Positions 53,701 to 64,000 of a DNA stretch of 64,000 bases are shown here, piece after piece (the stretch's first letter is position 1; each line of letters opens with the position of its first letter). The notes below the pieces were generated by a model that was given only the letters and a program-made list of their open reading frames with translations, searched no databases and was not told the origin of the DNA. Location of the stretch: assembly GCF_035083965.1 (NCBI RefSeq), contig NC_089737.1, positions 13,009,029 to 13,073,028 of the forward strand, in the 5' to 3' direction. The stretch comes from Branchiostoma lanceolatum. Taxonomy: Eukaryota; Chordata; Leptocardii; Amphioxiformes; Branchiostomatidae. The translations under genes and the position numbers were made by a program.

Positions 53701-56700
53701 AGAACAGCAGGGGTTTGGATAAAACTAACGGAAGGTTTGGTTTTCGTCTTTTCTCTTCCAAATGGAGTCTTACTAGCCCAAGGCATGAAGCCGTCGAATG
53801 CAAATCCACGAGGGGTGATGGAGTCGAAGAACCAGTCTTTCGCTTGGTCTTCTGATTGAAAGTCGTTCAGCGACGGGATGGCCATGGCCGGGAGGATGGT
53901 CTCTCCGAGGTTTATGACTTTCAAGTGGAGGTAGTGTGTGAGGTTGGTGAAGTACTCATACTCCGGCGTGTCATCTTTGTATCTTCCCTCTTCAATCAGA
54001 ATGGCGAACTCCAGGTCAGAGTAGGGTGTGACCAGTTCTGTTGCCTGTGAACCTAACCCGATGAAAGCGTACTTACATGGTGGAGGACCTAGAACCTCTA
54101 TGCATTCGCTGACAAGGTCTTGGATAAATACTTGTCTGTCCTTGGCGATGCTCTTGAATAAGGCTTTGACTGCTTCAGCTCGCTCGACCTCGACTGCTCT
54201 CATCTTTGAATCGTCTTCGTCGTACTGATACGGATTGTGTTGCTGATCAATAGCTTCTAACTGTGACTTGACGCTGGTGCGCATGCTCTCTAATCGCTTT
54301 TTATGACGTATGTCCCCATCAGATGAGCTCGGCTTGCTGTCCACATTTGCTACGTACTTAAGAAACAATTGCTCTGTTTCCTGCAAGCATTTAATACCTT
54401 TGTCTCTATTTCCTTCTGTTCTGGCCATGGCTGCGTTGTATAGCGCCGCTGCCTGTGTGAATTTCCTACCTTCTTTTGTGATTTTGCCTCGCTGGACGTA
54501 GACATTGCCCATTCTGTACAGGCAGTCCGCCTCTTTTGGTCGATCAGGTTTATTAGAATCTGTAGGCATGTGAAATATGAAACATGCCTGGTGTCATGGA
54601 AAGTTGCAAATATTGAATATGAGTTTCATGTGTTAGAAATGGATTATGACATATACTTTTAATGTAATCCTCAAGTGTTACCCTTTGAAATAAATATTTC
54701 CTTTATTAAGTAACAATATGGCTCAGTCTTTGTTCATGATTGCTTCTCTCCCAATAGAAGTTGGAGTAGAATTGATTTTACCGTCACTTATTAGTGTTAC
54801 AATATGACCATATTTACAACATCTATGTCCATAAGCAATATGTTACTAATTATATAGAATATGTAACTAAGGTAGTGTTAAACATTTTTAAAAAGAAATC
54901 ATTTATGTCGGAAAATTCTTGTCAGCTTAGTAACAAAGCCTAGAATAAACGTGGACAAAAAATTATGAACAAAGTTGATAGGAGAATGTAAAATTAAGAG
55001 AGCATACCGTGAATGAGTTTCAGAGCGGACGCAAACTTCAGTTCTGCCAACTCCAGATCCCCTTCTGTCAGGGCTCGGTCTCCAGCAGTCAGGTACTCAT
55101 CGTAAGACCTGGAGTGGTGTAAGGATTATGAGGTTATCTTATTAGATAAGACGATTACTAGTATGAAGGTTTATGGACCGTTTTTGTAAACAAGACATTA
55201 ACAGACCTAGTCTAAGATATAGATTTTATTACACCAAGACCTTGAAATTATCATAGTTTTCTTGGTAACCGATTTTGAACACTTCAAGCCCCACTCACTT
55301 GTAGTCAGGTGCTGCAAGTTTTGTTGTCCGGCTTTCTATGTATGCACTGGGCGACCTGTGAAATTATTATGGTGATTTTATTATTCTACCATACATAGAT
55401 GATGACTTATCAAAAGCATATTGTTGATGTCTCACGATAGCAGTTTTCAATGGAATTCTCCATATTACATTTGTTCATTCTAGTAGCATACGGGCAAAAG
55501 CACAGGAACGCATGTTTTCATCTCCCACCATTCGTAACTGACTGGTTGTTTACCACATACTGTACACCATTGTAAATCACGCCTGTACTTACATGAACTG
55601 TGAACCCGTTACGTCAGCCGTGACGTCGACTTCCGTGGTCACGGGGTTTGCATATGACAAACGGCCTCGGCGTCGATTTTTGTACTTTGTATCCGCCAAC
55701 AAGGCAAATCATAATGAACAGGAGGTATGATAAACATACATTCTGCATTGATGCATGACATAAATTAATAAATATTCAACACAAATTTGGATCAGTTAAA
55801 GTCTTTTGCATCCTACTTTTCTTCTGCTAGAAAATGTGATTCACATCTTGTTTATATTGCTTAAGTGGTCATTGATGGCTCTAGCCTCCTTCGCAGGCTC
55901 TACGAGTCTTTTTTTTTCTAATGGCATATCAATCTTATTGCACTCGGTTTCTATTGCATTCGGATTGCAGTCTCCATAGAGCTTGCTAGAATTCGGAGGC
56001 TGGCAACAATGATCCCAGTACAATGGAAATCTTGTACCATAGACCTGATATGACATCAGAAAAACTAAAAACAATCTCTAAGGAGGCTAGATGACTCAAG
56101 ATACAATGAGCAGCCATATACAATGGCATACCTCACAGTAACGTTTTTTAACATGTTGAAATGTTTTCTATTCGTTCTCATTCATTCATTATTGTCGCAA
56201 TGCCCTTCAATATAAGCCAAAATAAGAATAGATAAATACCTCGTTTCCTGTCCTTCTCGCAGCTTGCCTGATCTTTGCCGTGTACAACAAGCGGTGAATG
56301 AGTGCCACTGTGCCCTGTACCCTCTCACATCGTGCCAGTGCAGTGTTGTACAGAGCGGTAGCCTTGGTCAAGTACGTAGTGTCTCCTGTCATCGTTCCTG
56401 TTTTCTGAAATACGTCGCCAATGCTCTTGATCGCTTCCACTTCTAACACATTGTCACCGTTTACGATGCCTTCTATCATTAACTTTGTGTATTCAAGGAG
56501 AATAGAAGTTTTGTCGTACCCGACGGCTACAGTTAAGCTACGATCTAGATTTAAGAACTTCTCCGCGACCTTTGCAATTGATGGCATTTTCTTTATGCTG
56601 GGGAGGGGTTCATAGCCAAAGGCGTCTGTTGGGACCTTTCCTAACCGTAATTTCTCCGCATACCAGTAACGATTTGTGAGACTTTCTCCCACATCTGCGT

Positions 56701-56947
56701 CCTCACACCGGAGCAGTGCAGTCCTGTACAACATCATGGCTCTGTCGAACATGTCTGGGTTCTTGTCGAGTCTTCCCTTTTCTAAGTTCACGTCGCCCAG
56801 ACTTTTGAGCACCTCCACTTCCACCAACCTGTCCATGTTCGCCATGGCGTCCAGCAGGGCACGGAGGTAGTCTGTCTCCGCACGCACTAGTCCGAGCTTC
56901 CTGCTTTTGGCGTCCACCTCGCGAAGTTTCTCGCAAACCCGTAACAT
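50706..56947 (-). CDS. Nucleotidyltransferase-like / 17-unit TPR protein, 1603 aa
   Basis: Coding exons in transcript order: 56240-56947, 55593-55684, 55299-55355, 55008-55108, 50706-54559. They are in phase, 4812 nt. A non-coding first exon probably ends at 57301 (CTGCAG|GTAGG). The N-terminus has three degenerate helical repeats with the pattern G.v...G..., then ALYN.A.aRcE (residues about 45-85, 175-225, 335-370). Residues about 483-508 read YAFIGLGSQATELVTPYSDL and then EF: the G-S...D-x-E signature of GlnD-type/DUF294 nucleotidyltransferases. Residues about 886-1600 are 17 TPR units of 42 residues with consensus YGDNTAHPDIAASLNNLG, a KLC/nephrocystin-3-like type. The 3.85-kb last exon is unlike the short exons elsewhere. 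Function unknown; a scaffold with a nucleotide-transfer or pseudoenzyme domain is inferred. No signal peptide or membrane segment is visible. Confidence 0.85.
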
Positions 56948-57300
56948 TTTGCAGACCTAATGATTTTGAGAAGAAAAGGACATATCTGTGAGTTGGAGAG
57001 AGGTTCTGACAGCGTATTAGATCTCCACCGGAAAGGCAATTTGTGTTCATAACAAGACGTCTAACTTGACACCCTTAAGCTTGCCATACATGCTGTTGAA
57101 ATCACACTGTTATGCGTGGAACTTGCAAATAAAGCTTTATGGGCGAATAGTTCTGCCGATCGCAATCTCCAATTTTGTTTAACAATTCCAAAGTGACATT
57201 GTAACTATGGTGGATGTACTAAGTTGTTCTGCTAGCCCATTTTCCACAACGCACAATAACTTTGATAAATCTTAGTACCATAGCTGAAGTAAAATCCTAC

Positions 57301-57408
57301 CTGCAGTCTCAGTGATTCACAAAATTCCAGCAAAAGCGCAAGCTGTGTTGTTGATTTTTTTCCCGCCGCAGACAAAGAGACCAAACAGACGCTAGGTTAG
57401 AGCAAAAC
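57301..57408. promoter_or_regulatory. Compact divergent promoter / overlapping 5' ends
   Basis: The minus-strand TPR gene has a likely non-coding first exon ending at donor 57301/57300 (GACTGCAG|GTAGG). The plus-strand channel gene starts translation at 57409. Both 5' ends must therefore lie within or very near this 108-bp stretch. Confidence 0.45.
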
Positions 57409-60400
57409 ATGGCGGACACCTTACCCCCGAACAAACAGGTACAAATTAAACCGGTTCCACAGACCGTGAACCGCGACCTTTAACCCGATTCATACCGTGC
57501 TTTGTTGGCATCCTGGGACCGCAGGGAATGATACCCGTCCCCAATAACACTTAAGCGAGTACCTCACTGAAACGGCGATGTCGATGCAACCGAGCGATTT
57601 GACAGAGCGCGTAACGACTTTTATCGATTAAAAACAAATCTCTTTTCGCTTTGTATGTTTTGTTGTCTTTTTAGTCATACCTGTACATTTGCATGATATA
57701 CCCATCATAAAGTCAAGGGTAACACAAATCGAATTCAGGACGCAGCAGCGTCGCCAACGTTCCGCAGTCCGGTGAGATACCCGCTTTAAAAACTATTTAC
57801 TGTTCGACCATCAATTGTACAGAGGAATTCAATTACTACAACAACTTTCAGGTGTCTTTATACAATTTACGACATAATATGACGCCATTTATTTTGTTTT
57901 CATTGGCTGAAACTGTCTGTCTTAAGTTTTAGGGTATTACAATACAAATTCGATGAATACAGCCAAACGTTGATAGATAGCATGTACGTCCAATAGAATA
58001 TAAACATTTCCCGAAAAGCCTGATGTTTGTTCGGTCAGCGAAGATGTGCGTCTGGATACTGTTACTACATTACAGGGTTGCAGTTCAGCTGATCATCGCA
58101 AGGTTGCATTTGAAAGTGGCCATCAAAAGCCACTAGGTAGACAGAATGTTTTTCTTTCAGACAATTGTAATGCACTAATGACACCGGTTGAACCACTTGC
58201 CCGGACAGTGCTCAGGCAAACATGTACAGCACAGGTATGGACGACTCTGTCAATGAGGTTAGTACAAATATATAATGTTTTGAGGCTTTTCTGTCTCGAT
58301 ATGAGGCCAGGACAATTTAATATATTGGTTCTGGATTGGGAAGGATTCTAACGTTTTCCGGTTTCATGCCAAATTTCAGTCCTTGCCAAATATTAGCCCC
58401 AACACTACTGGGGGGGGGGGGATCCCAGTATACCTGAGGGGAAAGAAGTGGGCCGTGGTAATTTTCAAGCAGAAACGAAGTCTGAGTGATTTTACTTGGT
58501 GTACCACAGGCACAGTTTGAGGGTGCTAGCTAGCTAGTTCCATAAGAACACTATTGATGCACCAGCACGCCTGACCTTTAGTTCAATGGGAGGAAACATA
58601 TTGAATCCGACCACGAAATATTCACTCCCTAAAATTGAGTTCCCCATGCATTATGCAAATCTGGCCATCAGGCTAACTTAATTATTTTCAATTCAAATCC
58701 GATTTTCTTATCAAATCAGCGTGGAGGAGAGTAAAAGACAGCGTTCAACTGAATTGCGTTGGTATTTCTGAAGAATCTGTTTTTTTTTTTAGACGAAGTC
58801 CTTCCAAGGTCTCGAAGCCAAACTGGATGACGTAGTTGCTGAGGTTAAGCATATCAACAGCTACCTGGAGAGCAGCAGTGGGCAGAAATGGTGCACCAGG
58901 AAACCGCCGGGACAGGTAAAATGTGGACTACTTGCTTTTGAGGCCACGCACACCAGTTTGTTTTGTGGCTTCTTCGAAACGGATTTGAACATCATATTGT
59001 ATGAAGCTGGTGTGGTATGCCGACCGGCGGCTATACCTGCTATGTAGATACAGATACAGATGTTGGACTGGTATACTGAACAGATGCAACGGGCTAAGGA
59101 CTGTACATGCATTTTTACTCAATATACAAGTAGCAGATTGAAGTTTTCATTTCAGCCTAATAACTTTCTTGCTAATTCTGTCTACCCCTCCCCAGATCCG
59201 TGTGCTGATCAATCCAACCCTGTTCTCGCTGAGGGATGTGGACACCGTCAAACAGGAGTTCTCGGCGGAACTCTGGTTTGAGATCTTCTACAAGGACCCG
59301 CTACTCAAGGGGATTACAAATAGAGATGTAAGAGAGATAAGGTTATTGACGACGCCAGTTCATTTTTTTTCGTTCTTTAAAAAACGAAGATTACTTTTTT
59401 AAATGCACAATGAAAAATGAGTGTTGGGTTCTTTTACGGGCACCTGATGAGGCTAACGCCTGAACCCCCTCGCTTTACGTCACCATCCGAAGTGACGAAT
59501 ACAATCCCTTATAAATCTTTACAACATGTCCGAGCTTGGGATCAAACTTCTGCCCACAGATTTTCGGAAGTTGATCCCAATGGTCAAGTGACGAAGAATG
59601 TGGTCTTAATAATAGACGTGACTAAGCATGTTTTGTTTCAGGACGTAGACTGGGACAACCAGTGGGACCCTCGGATCGAGCTGCGGAACACGGTAACCCT
59701 GGAAACCGTGACGCAGCAGAACCTGATCCCGGTGGTCGGGGAGGACGTTCCCATCGTGCACGAGTTCAGGAAGGTTCGGGCGACCTTCAAGGCTGACATG
59801 GACCTTACCGACTTCCCTGTGGACCACCAGGTATATTCTGGTAAGCCAATAGACCGATCCCAAAGCCACGCCCCCTGTTCGATTTCGAATAGAACAGGGG
59901 GTTCTATGGGTCTTCTATTTGTTCGATATGGTGTTCGACAGGATCGGTCTATTCACATTTTCAAATGCGCACCTGTAACCGCTGTTCATTGTGGGCTAAG
60001 GTCAAAGTTTAGACCACAATGCAACACGACTGCATACGCGCATTTTGAAGGTGACATGGCTTATTGCGTTATTGATTCTAGGATTCACCGTTTTTCTTTT
60101 TACTTGAGTTGAAAAAGAGGAAAATATTATGACCTGTTCTTGGCACATCCTCAAAATGTTCTTATGTACGAATAGTTGAAGCCAGACTTATTTGTGACAG
60201 GTTTTCATTTTTGAAAGATGTTAACTAGATGTTCCTATGTCGACTTTGTGGCTTCAGTGACAGCCTTTGGGACTTACCGACAAGCAAAGTGAAAAGTTGA
60301 CCATGGCTTAACGTCCCGTCCCAAGGCCGGATTACGACTCTTTCTGGAAGCGACCTCCCGTCCAGGCCACTCTACTATGCAGACCACATTTTCATTCTTG

Positions 60401-63400
60401 ATGTTGTAAATTGTTCTTTCAGAAACTGACTGTCCAACTGATGTCAGGCTGGATGACAAAAAAGGTTTTGCTGAGGAAGAACTACGGATCTACTGACACG
60501 ATTACTGCCGACGACTTTTCAGGTAGGTCAGTGGCACTGGTGGCGTAATGGCAGTTTGGCCCAGAACACAAACGTGCTGGGTTCGAATCCTGACGTGCCC
60601 CGTTGACGTTGTGCCCTTTGGAAAGGCACGTAACACAAATTTCCTCACTTGAAAATGAGTACCTAGGCGTGGCGACTACAGAATGGGCGTTTGTGCTGGT
60701 TATATTATATATTTATTATATATACTAGAAAAGGCTTGTTATCATATATACTAGCCCTTTCTATTATATATAATATAATAAGCAAAAAAAGCCCTTTCTG
60801 CAGTCGACACGGCTGATGAGTAGCTATAGCTTACCTTAGCTAAGCTAGGCTAGGGACGTCCCTCAATAGGACGTTAAATGGGAGTCCCGATGTTAAGGGG
60901 AGCAATTGTAAGGCAAAGAGTACCCCCGAATCTCTATTGCTTTGCAAAATGGTATCAACAAATGCGGCCAAATCTAGTCGACTGTGTAGCCTTAACGGTG
61001 CACACCCCAGTCCATGATAGTCCCAAATATTTTGGAGTACTGAGGGTTTTTTAGCTGGTTTTCTGTTCCACTGGTTACTTAGTGAAAAATTAGGGTAGTG
61101 CATCCAGATCACTGTTTGTATAAAATTCAACCCATATACGTTGTTTTCGGTACTTTTTGTCGACGGATCTTCGCTTCCGGGTATCGCTCCGAGGCCACAA
61201 ACAGTGACTCGCCCATGGGCGCCTGGCCGATGACGTCACTGCTATGGACTTTCGACCTACCTCGGGCAAACTATTATTGTGAGATTCTAAGTACTGGAAT
61301 TTTCTTATAAATCAGATATGTTAGACCGTAGGGTACGTGTTTCCTTTCTATATAGGTGTTTCCTGAGAATTTTTTTCTTTCAACGCGGCGTCGATGACTG
61401 AAAACCCTCTTAACTATATAGGCTTCAATGGGGGCAAGAAACTGGGGTGTGCTCCCTTAACGTCGTTCTTTTACCTCATTCAACAGATGCTGACCAGTGG
61501 AAACTGAATGAATATCTGGAGTGCAAACCTGGCATCAAGGGGAACAAGCAGTCCAAAACATTCGGCGAGTACCCCATGTACTACATCACCGCGCATGTGC
61601 AGAGGAAGACGGCTTTCTACATGTGGAACACGGTACTCATCTTGGTAAGTCTGATGTCTTTTTAATCTTCAAGCAGATCTAACGGTGGCAAAGACCATAT
61701 CCAACTGGCAAAAGGAGTTTTCATAGCCGGTGGCTGTAAAAACTAATTTTGCCAGTTGGATACGGTCTCTGACACCATTAGATCTGCTTGGAGATTAATA
61801 TATTTTACCTAATAGTCCCATTGTCATGTTTGAGGTTCGAAGATCATAGTAGCTTTCAATTCAGCACACATTCGCTCATGCCAGGCTCCCTACTTGTATG
61901 AATCAAGCAACGGCCCAGACATACACAATTCCTCAGTGCCACAAAAACAAAATCTTCATAAAACCGCATCGGTGCCACTATCATCGTCTGTGGGACAAAA
62001 AGTGTCGCATTGCAGTGTGTTTTAGAAGTGATGTCTGCCATCTCTGATTTCCTTGCTGTTTTTCTTCACAGTTTGTCATCGGGGCCCTCTCCTTTACCGT
62101 GTTCTCTATCAAACCAGAAGAACACAAAGACCGCCTCGGTATCATCTTCACTCTCCTGCTCACGACGGTAGCCTTCAAGCTGGTGGTGTCCCAGTACCTT
62201 CCCACCGTCTCCTACCTAACTCTGCTGGTGAGTTTTATGTTTAAGTCTTATGCAAGTCTTTCTACCATACCATACATTTCATCGTTACCTCTTTCTACTG
62301 GTGTCTTTTTTAAAACTTGAGAACCAAGACGGTGGTGTGTCAACGTCTATGCATATCGTTTTTTCCGTGTGATGCCTACTATAACGTTATCTATCACCTC
62401 ATGGGGTAAGACCTCGATAGGGTGCTCATCTTCTATGATACCATCTTAACTAATATACAATTTAAACTTTACCACTGGATAAATTGTCTGTAAGTACTGA
62501 TTAGTTCTGCTAGCTCATTTTAGTGACGCTGAAGAAGGGCAATGGATGTCACCCGAAACGTCCGGAAATAATCTCCGTAATTTATCCAGTAAAAGACTCG
62601 GTTTAAATTGTATATTCAGTTTTGTTAACCTGAATGTCTAACAGTCATCAAAATATCATCTTATTATCAATTGATCCTAGGACAAGTACGTGCTGGGGTG
62701 TATCATCTTCCAGTGCAGCGTGGCTGTAGAGAACACTTTAGCCTCGGTCTTTAAGTAATAGTTAAAGGATGGGCGGGGCGAGTTTATGTGGATTTGGTAC
62801 AGCCCCGCCCTCCCAAGGATTTTGTTGGTAGCCCGAGGGCGGAGCCCGAGGGCTACCAACAAAATCCGAGGGGGGTGCGGGGCTGTACCAAATCCACATA
62901 TACGAGCAATCCGCCCATCCTTTAACTTACTTAGGACATGACCCTCTTCCGAAGCAAAATGCACACATTTACACAAGTCAAATTCTTGGTTTGTTCAAGG
63001 ACATTATATTGTATGTCCTTGGTTTGTTTTGTCAACCCCCTTGATTTTGCCATGGACTTGGTTTTGCCAAGGCTTTACAATACCTCTTTGGGAATTTACA
63101 GCTGCATTTCTCTAATTTTCTCCCTTTTGTCCTCATTCATGACTTCATGACAGCCTTGTGTGAAATATGTACTTGCTTCTTCTCAAGTTTTTACAACACT
63201 TTGCTGGCATGACAATGCCATTGTCTTTTGGGTGAGGAATTCTGGATTGTCTAGCCAAGATTCATTCCCCAACTCGATCTCTAAGGAGTCAGTCATGGCG
63301 AATTTCGGTGACCAGTTTCTCGAGCATGTTGGCGTTTCAATGAAAGGATTTCTAACACAGCCCAACCCGTTTCCTGTCTTCAAGTTTGAGCCAGTAAATG

Positions 63401-63493
63401 ATCATGCGGCCGCTCTGTTGGAGCATGTTGGCATTTCTGCTGACATGTTCTGTTCTCAGCCCGACCCGTTCGACGGACAGACCCACTCATCAG
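57409..63493 (+). CDS. Pentameric ligand-gated ion channel subunit without Cys-loop cysteines (3' end outside window)
   Basis: Exons: 57409-57438, 58793-58915, 59196-59327, 59642-59830, 60423-60522, 61487-61644, 62072-62227, 62681-62754, 63255-63493, all in phase; about 400 residues are seen. The start (AACATGGCGG) gives MADTLPPNKQ, with no signal peptide. Extracellular-domain landmarks include FSAELWFEIFYKDPLL, DVDWDNQWDPRIELRN and FKADMDLTDFPVDHQKL. The last is the Cys-loop position with the central FPxDxQ kept but both cysteines absent, as in prokaryotic and some invertebrate channels. M1 spans the exon 6/7 junction (FYMWNTVLILFVIGALSFTV). M2 is GIIFTLLLTTVAFKLVVSQ and M3 is YVLGCIIFQCSVAVENTLAS. 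Exon 9 encodes an M3-M4 loop with two LEHVG repeats. M4 is not in the window. The first exon and the exon 8 donor (AA|GTAATA) are the least sure. Confidence 0.8.
58430..58792 (+). other. Channel gene intron 1, distal part
   Basis: Intron 1 (57439-58792) shows no coding signal. A G-run (58410-58422) and a T-run before the acceptor are the only features noted. Confidence 0.5.
59848..59953. repeat. Short inverted-repeat element
   Basis: AATAGACCGATCC at the left and GGATCGGTCTATT at the right, with an inner CCCCCTGTTC/GAACAGGGGG hairpin. It begins 18 bp after the exon 4 donor. Confidence 0.75.
60290..60380 (-). mobile_element. SINE family 1 fragment
   Basis: Contains ACCATGGCTTAACGTCCCGTC and TTTCTGGAAGCGACCTCCCGTC-like body sequence of the 9236-9515 family. 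It lies in channel intron 5 next to the exon. Confidence 0.5.
60531..60660 (+). mobile_element. SINE family 2 head
   Basis: GTGGCGTAATGGCAGTTTGG (A-box region) and CTGGGTTCGAATCCTGACG (B-box), then GTTGTGCCCTTTGGAAAGGC. Same layout as 32518-32722 and 36705-36930, opposite strand. Confidence 0.65.
61663..61797. mobile_element. Palindromic MITE, CTCCAAGCAGATCT family
   Basis: AATCTTCAAGCAGATCTAA at the left and TTAGATCTGCTTGGAGATT at the right, with an inner TCCAACTGGCAAAA/TTTTGCCAGTTGGA pair. It lies 18 bp after the channel exon 6 donor. Confidence 0.85.
62455..62625. repeat. Inverted-repeat element
   Basis: TACAATTTAAACTTTACCACTGGATAAATT is mirrored by AATTTATCCAGTAAAAGACTCGGTTTAAATTGTA, with GAAACGTCCGGAAAT inside. 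Same style as the element at 6867-7035. Confidence 0.65.
62762..62925. mobile_element. TTAA-flanked palindromic MITE (piggyBac-type target)
   Basis: TTAA|AGGATGGGCGG and CCGCCCATCCT|TTAA, with long arms (GATTTGGTACAGCCCCGC, GGATTTTGTTGGTAGCCC) and centre GAGGGCGGAGCCCGAGG. TTAA duplication is the piggyBac habit. It lies 8 bp beyond the channel exon 8 donor. Confidence 0.85.
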
Positions 63494-63600
63494 GTCGTTT
63501 TGCTGCGCTGGTGTTATGTTTATGACAACGGTATTGCATTCTTTTTATGTAGTTTAGGCTTTAGCTACAGATCATAGACACATGCCAGGGCTTGGTTCAA

Positions 63601-63835
63601 AAGAGTATGCTTTGTTTTCATGTACATGGTATAACCTGCACTGTTTTTTGTTTCGTTTGATATGAATATGCTTTTTTTCATGTACATGGTATAACCTGCA
63701 CTGTTGTCTTGTTTTGTTATGACTATGCTTTGTTTTCATGCACATTGTATAACCTGCAATGATCTTTTGATATGACTGCGATTTGTTTTCATGTACATTG
63801 CATAACCTGCACTATTTCTTATAAATTTTGTTATG
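63601..63835. repeat. Tandem repeat of about 55-60 bp, four units
   Basis: Each unit contains TTTTCATGTACATGGTATAACC and CTGCACTGTT-like sequence followed by TTTGATATGA.TATGC. Starts near 63615, 63675, 63733 and 63788. It lies in the intron after channel exon 9. Confidence 0.85.
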
Positions 63836-64000
63836 AGAAAGTGAGAGAAACGTTTTCATGCCATATCACGTTTTCTTTTTGATGCAACGATCTTAAATTT
63901 GTTTCTTTATTATTCATATTCAAGTTTATTCTCATGTTAGATTTTTGATGCAACAATCAAAAGTTTCTGTCTTCATTATTCATGTATCTTTATTATTCAT

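Noticed and set aside
54567-54569. ATG at 54569 as the start of the TPR protein
   Set aside because: CTACAG|ATTC is a good acceptor and four upstream exons join in phase; this ATG lies in the intron.
59417-60112. A 231-codon frame on the plus strand
   Set aside because: Only 59642-59830 is exon (channel exon 4); the remainder is intron read-through, including a SINE-like/inverted repeat stretch.
62752-62760. Stop codon (TAA TAG) truncating the channel after M3
   Set aside because: AA|GTAATA is a usable donor, and a phase-matched exon encoding a plausible M3-M4 loop follows at 63255, so truncation is not needed.

Overview
This window is animal nuclear DNA, most probably from a lancelet (Branchiostoma or a close relative). 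Its genes are split by many short introns with GT-AG borders. Single-copy orthologues of vertebrate genes (CAT, OARD1, GRIN1) lie beside lancelet-style expansions (a KLC/nephrocystin-like TPR protein and a pentameric channel without Cys-loop cysteines). The introns are full of small palindromic MITEs, tRNA-derived SINEs and microsatellites. The species call is inference; the gene calls rest on exon models read from the sequence, in which every exon joins its neighbour in phase.

Layout: (1) 112-3878, minus: an unrecognised six-coding-exon gene for a 226-residue protein with an N-myristoylation-type start (MGNGISKK) and a TATA box at 3902-3909. (2) 3.9-7.25 kb: repeat-rich intergenic DNA. (3) 7255-17921, minus: catalase, 14 coding exons, 511 aa. 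(4) 18369-20400, plus: OARD1/TARG1 macrodomain ADP-ribosyl-acceptor hydrolase, 5 exons, 210 aa, head-to-head with catalase across a 447-bp shared promoter. (5) 22904-46732, plus: GRIN1 (NMDA receptor GluN1), 18 coding exons, 931 aa, with a TATA box at 22310, an RE1/NRSE-like site in intron 1, and two in-phase alternative versions of exon 9. (6) 46.7-50.7 kb: degenerate copies of the GRIN1 tail, then palindromic elements. (7) 50706-56947, minus: a 1603-aa protein with a GlnD-like nucleotidyltransferase domain and 17 TPR units of 42 residues. (8) 57409 to beyond the window end, plus: a pentameric ligand-gated channel subunit that starts within about 110 bp of the 5' end of gene 7.

The genes do not form one pathway. 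Catalase and OARD1 share a promoter and fit a housekeeping/stress pairing. GRIN1 and the pentameric channel are membrane receptors.

Two patterns stand out. First, GRIN1 carries a mutually exclusive-looking exon pair (35837-35945 and 37025-37133) of identical length and phase for the start of the glycine-binding domain. Second, short degenerate tandem copies of exon edges, with their splice sites, recur beside at least ten exons in three genes. Long-TIR foldback, Harbinger-like, TTAA-type and mariner-like miniature elements occupy the introns.
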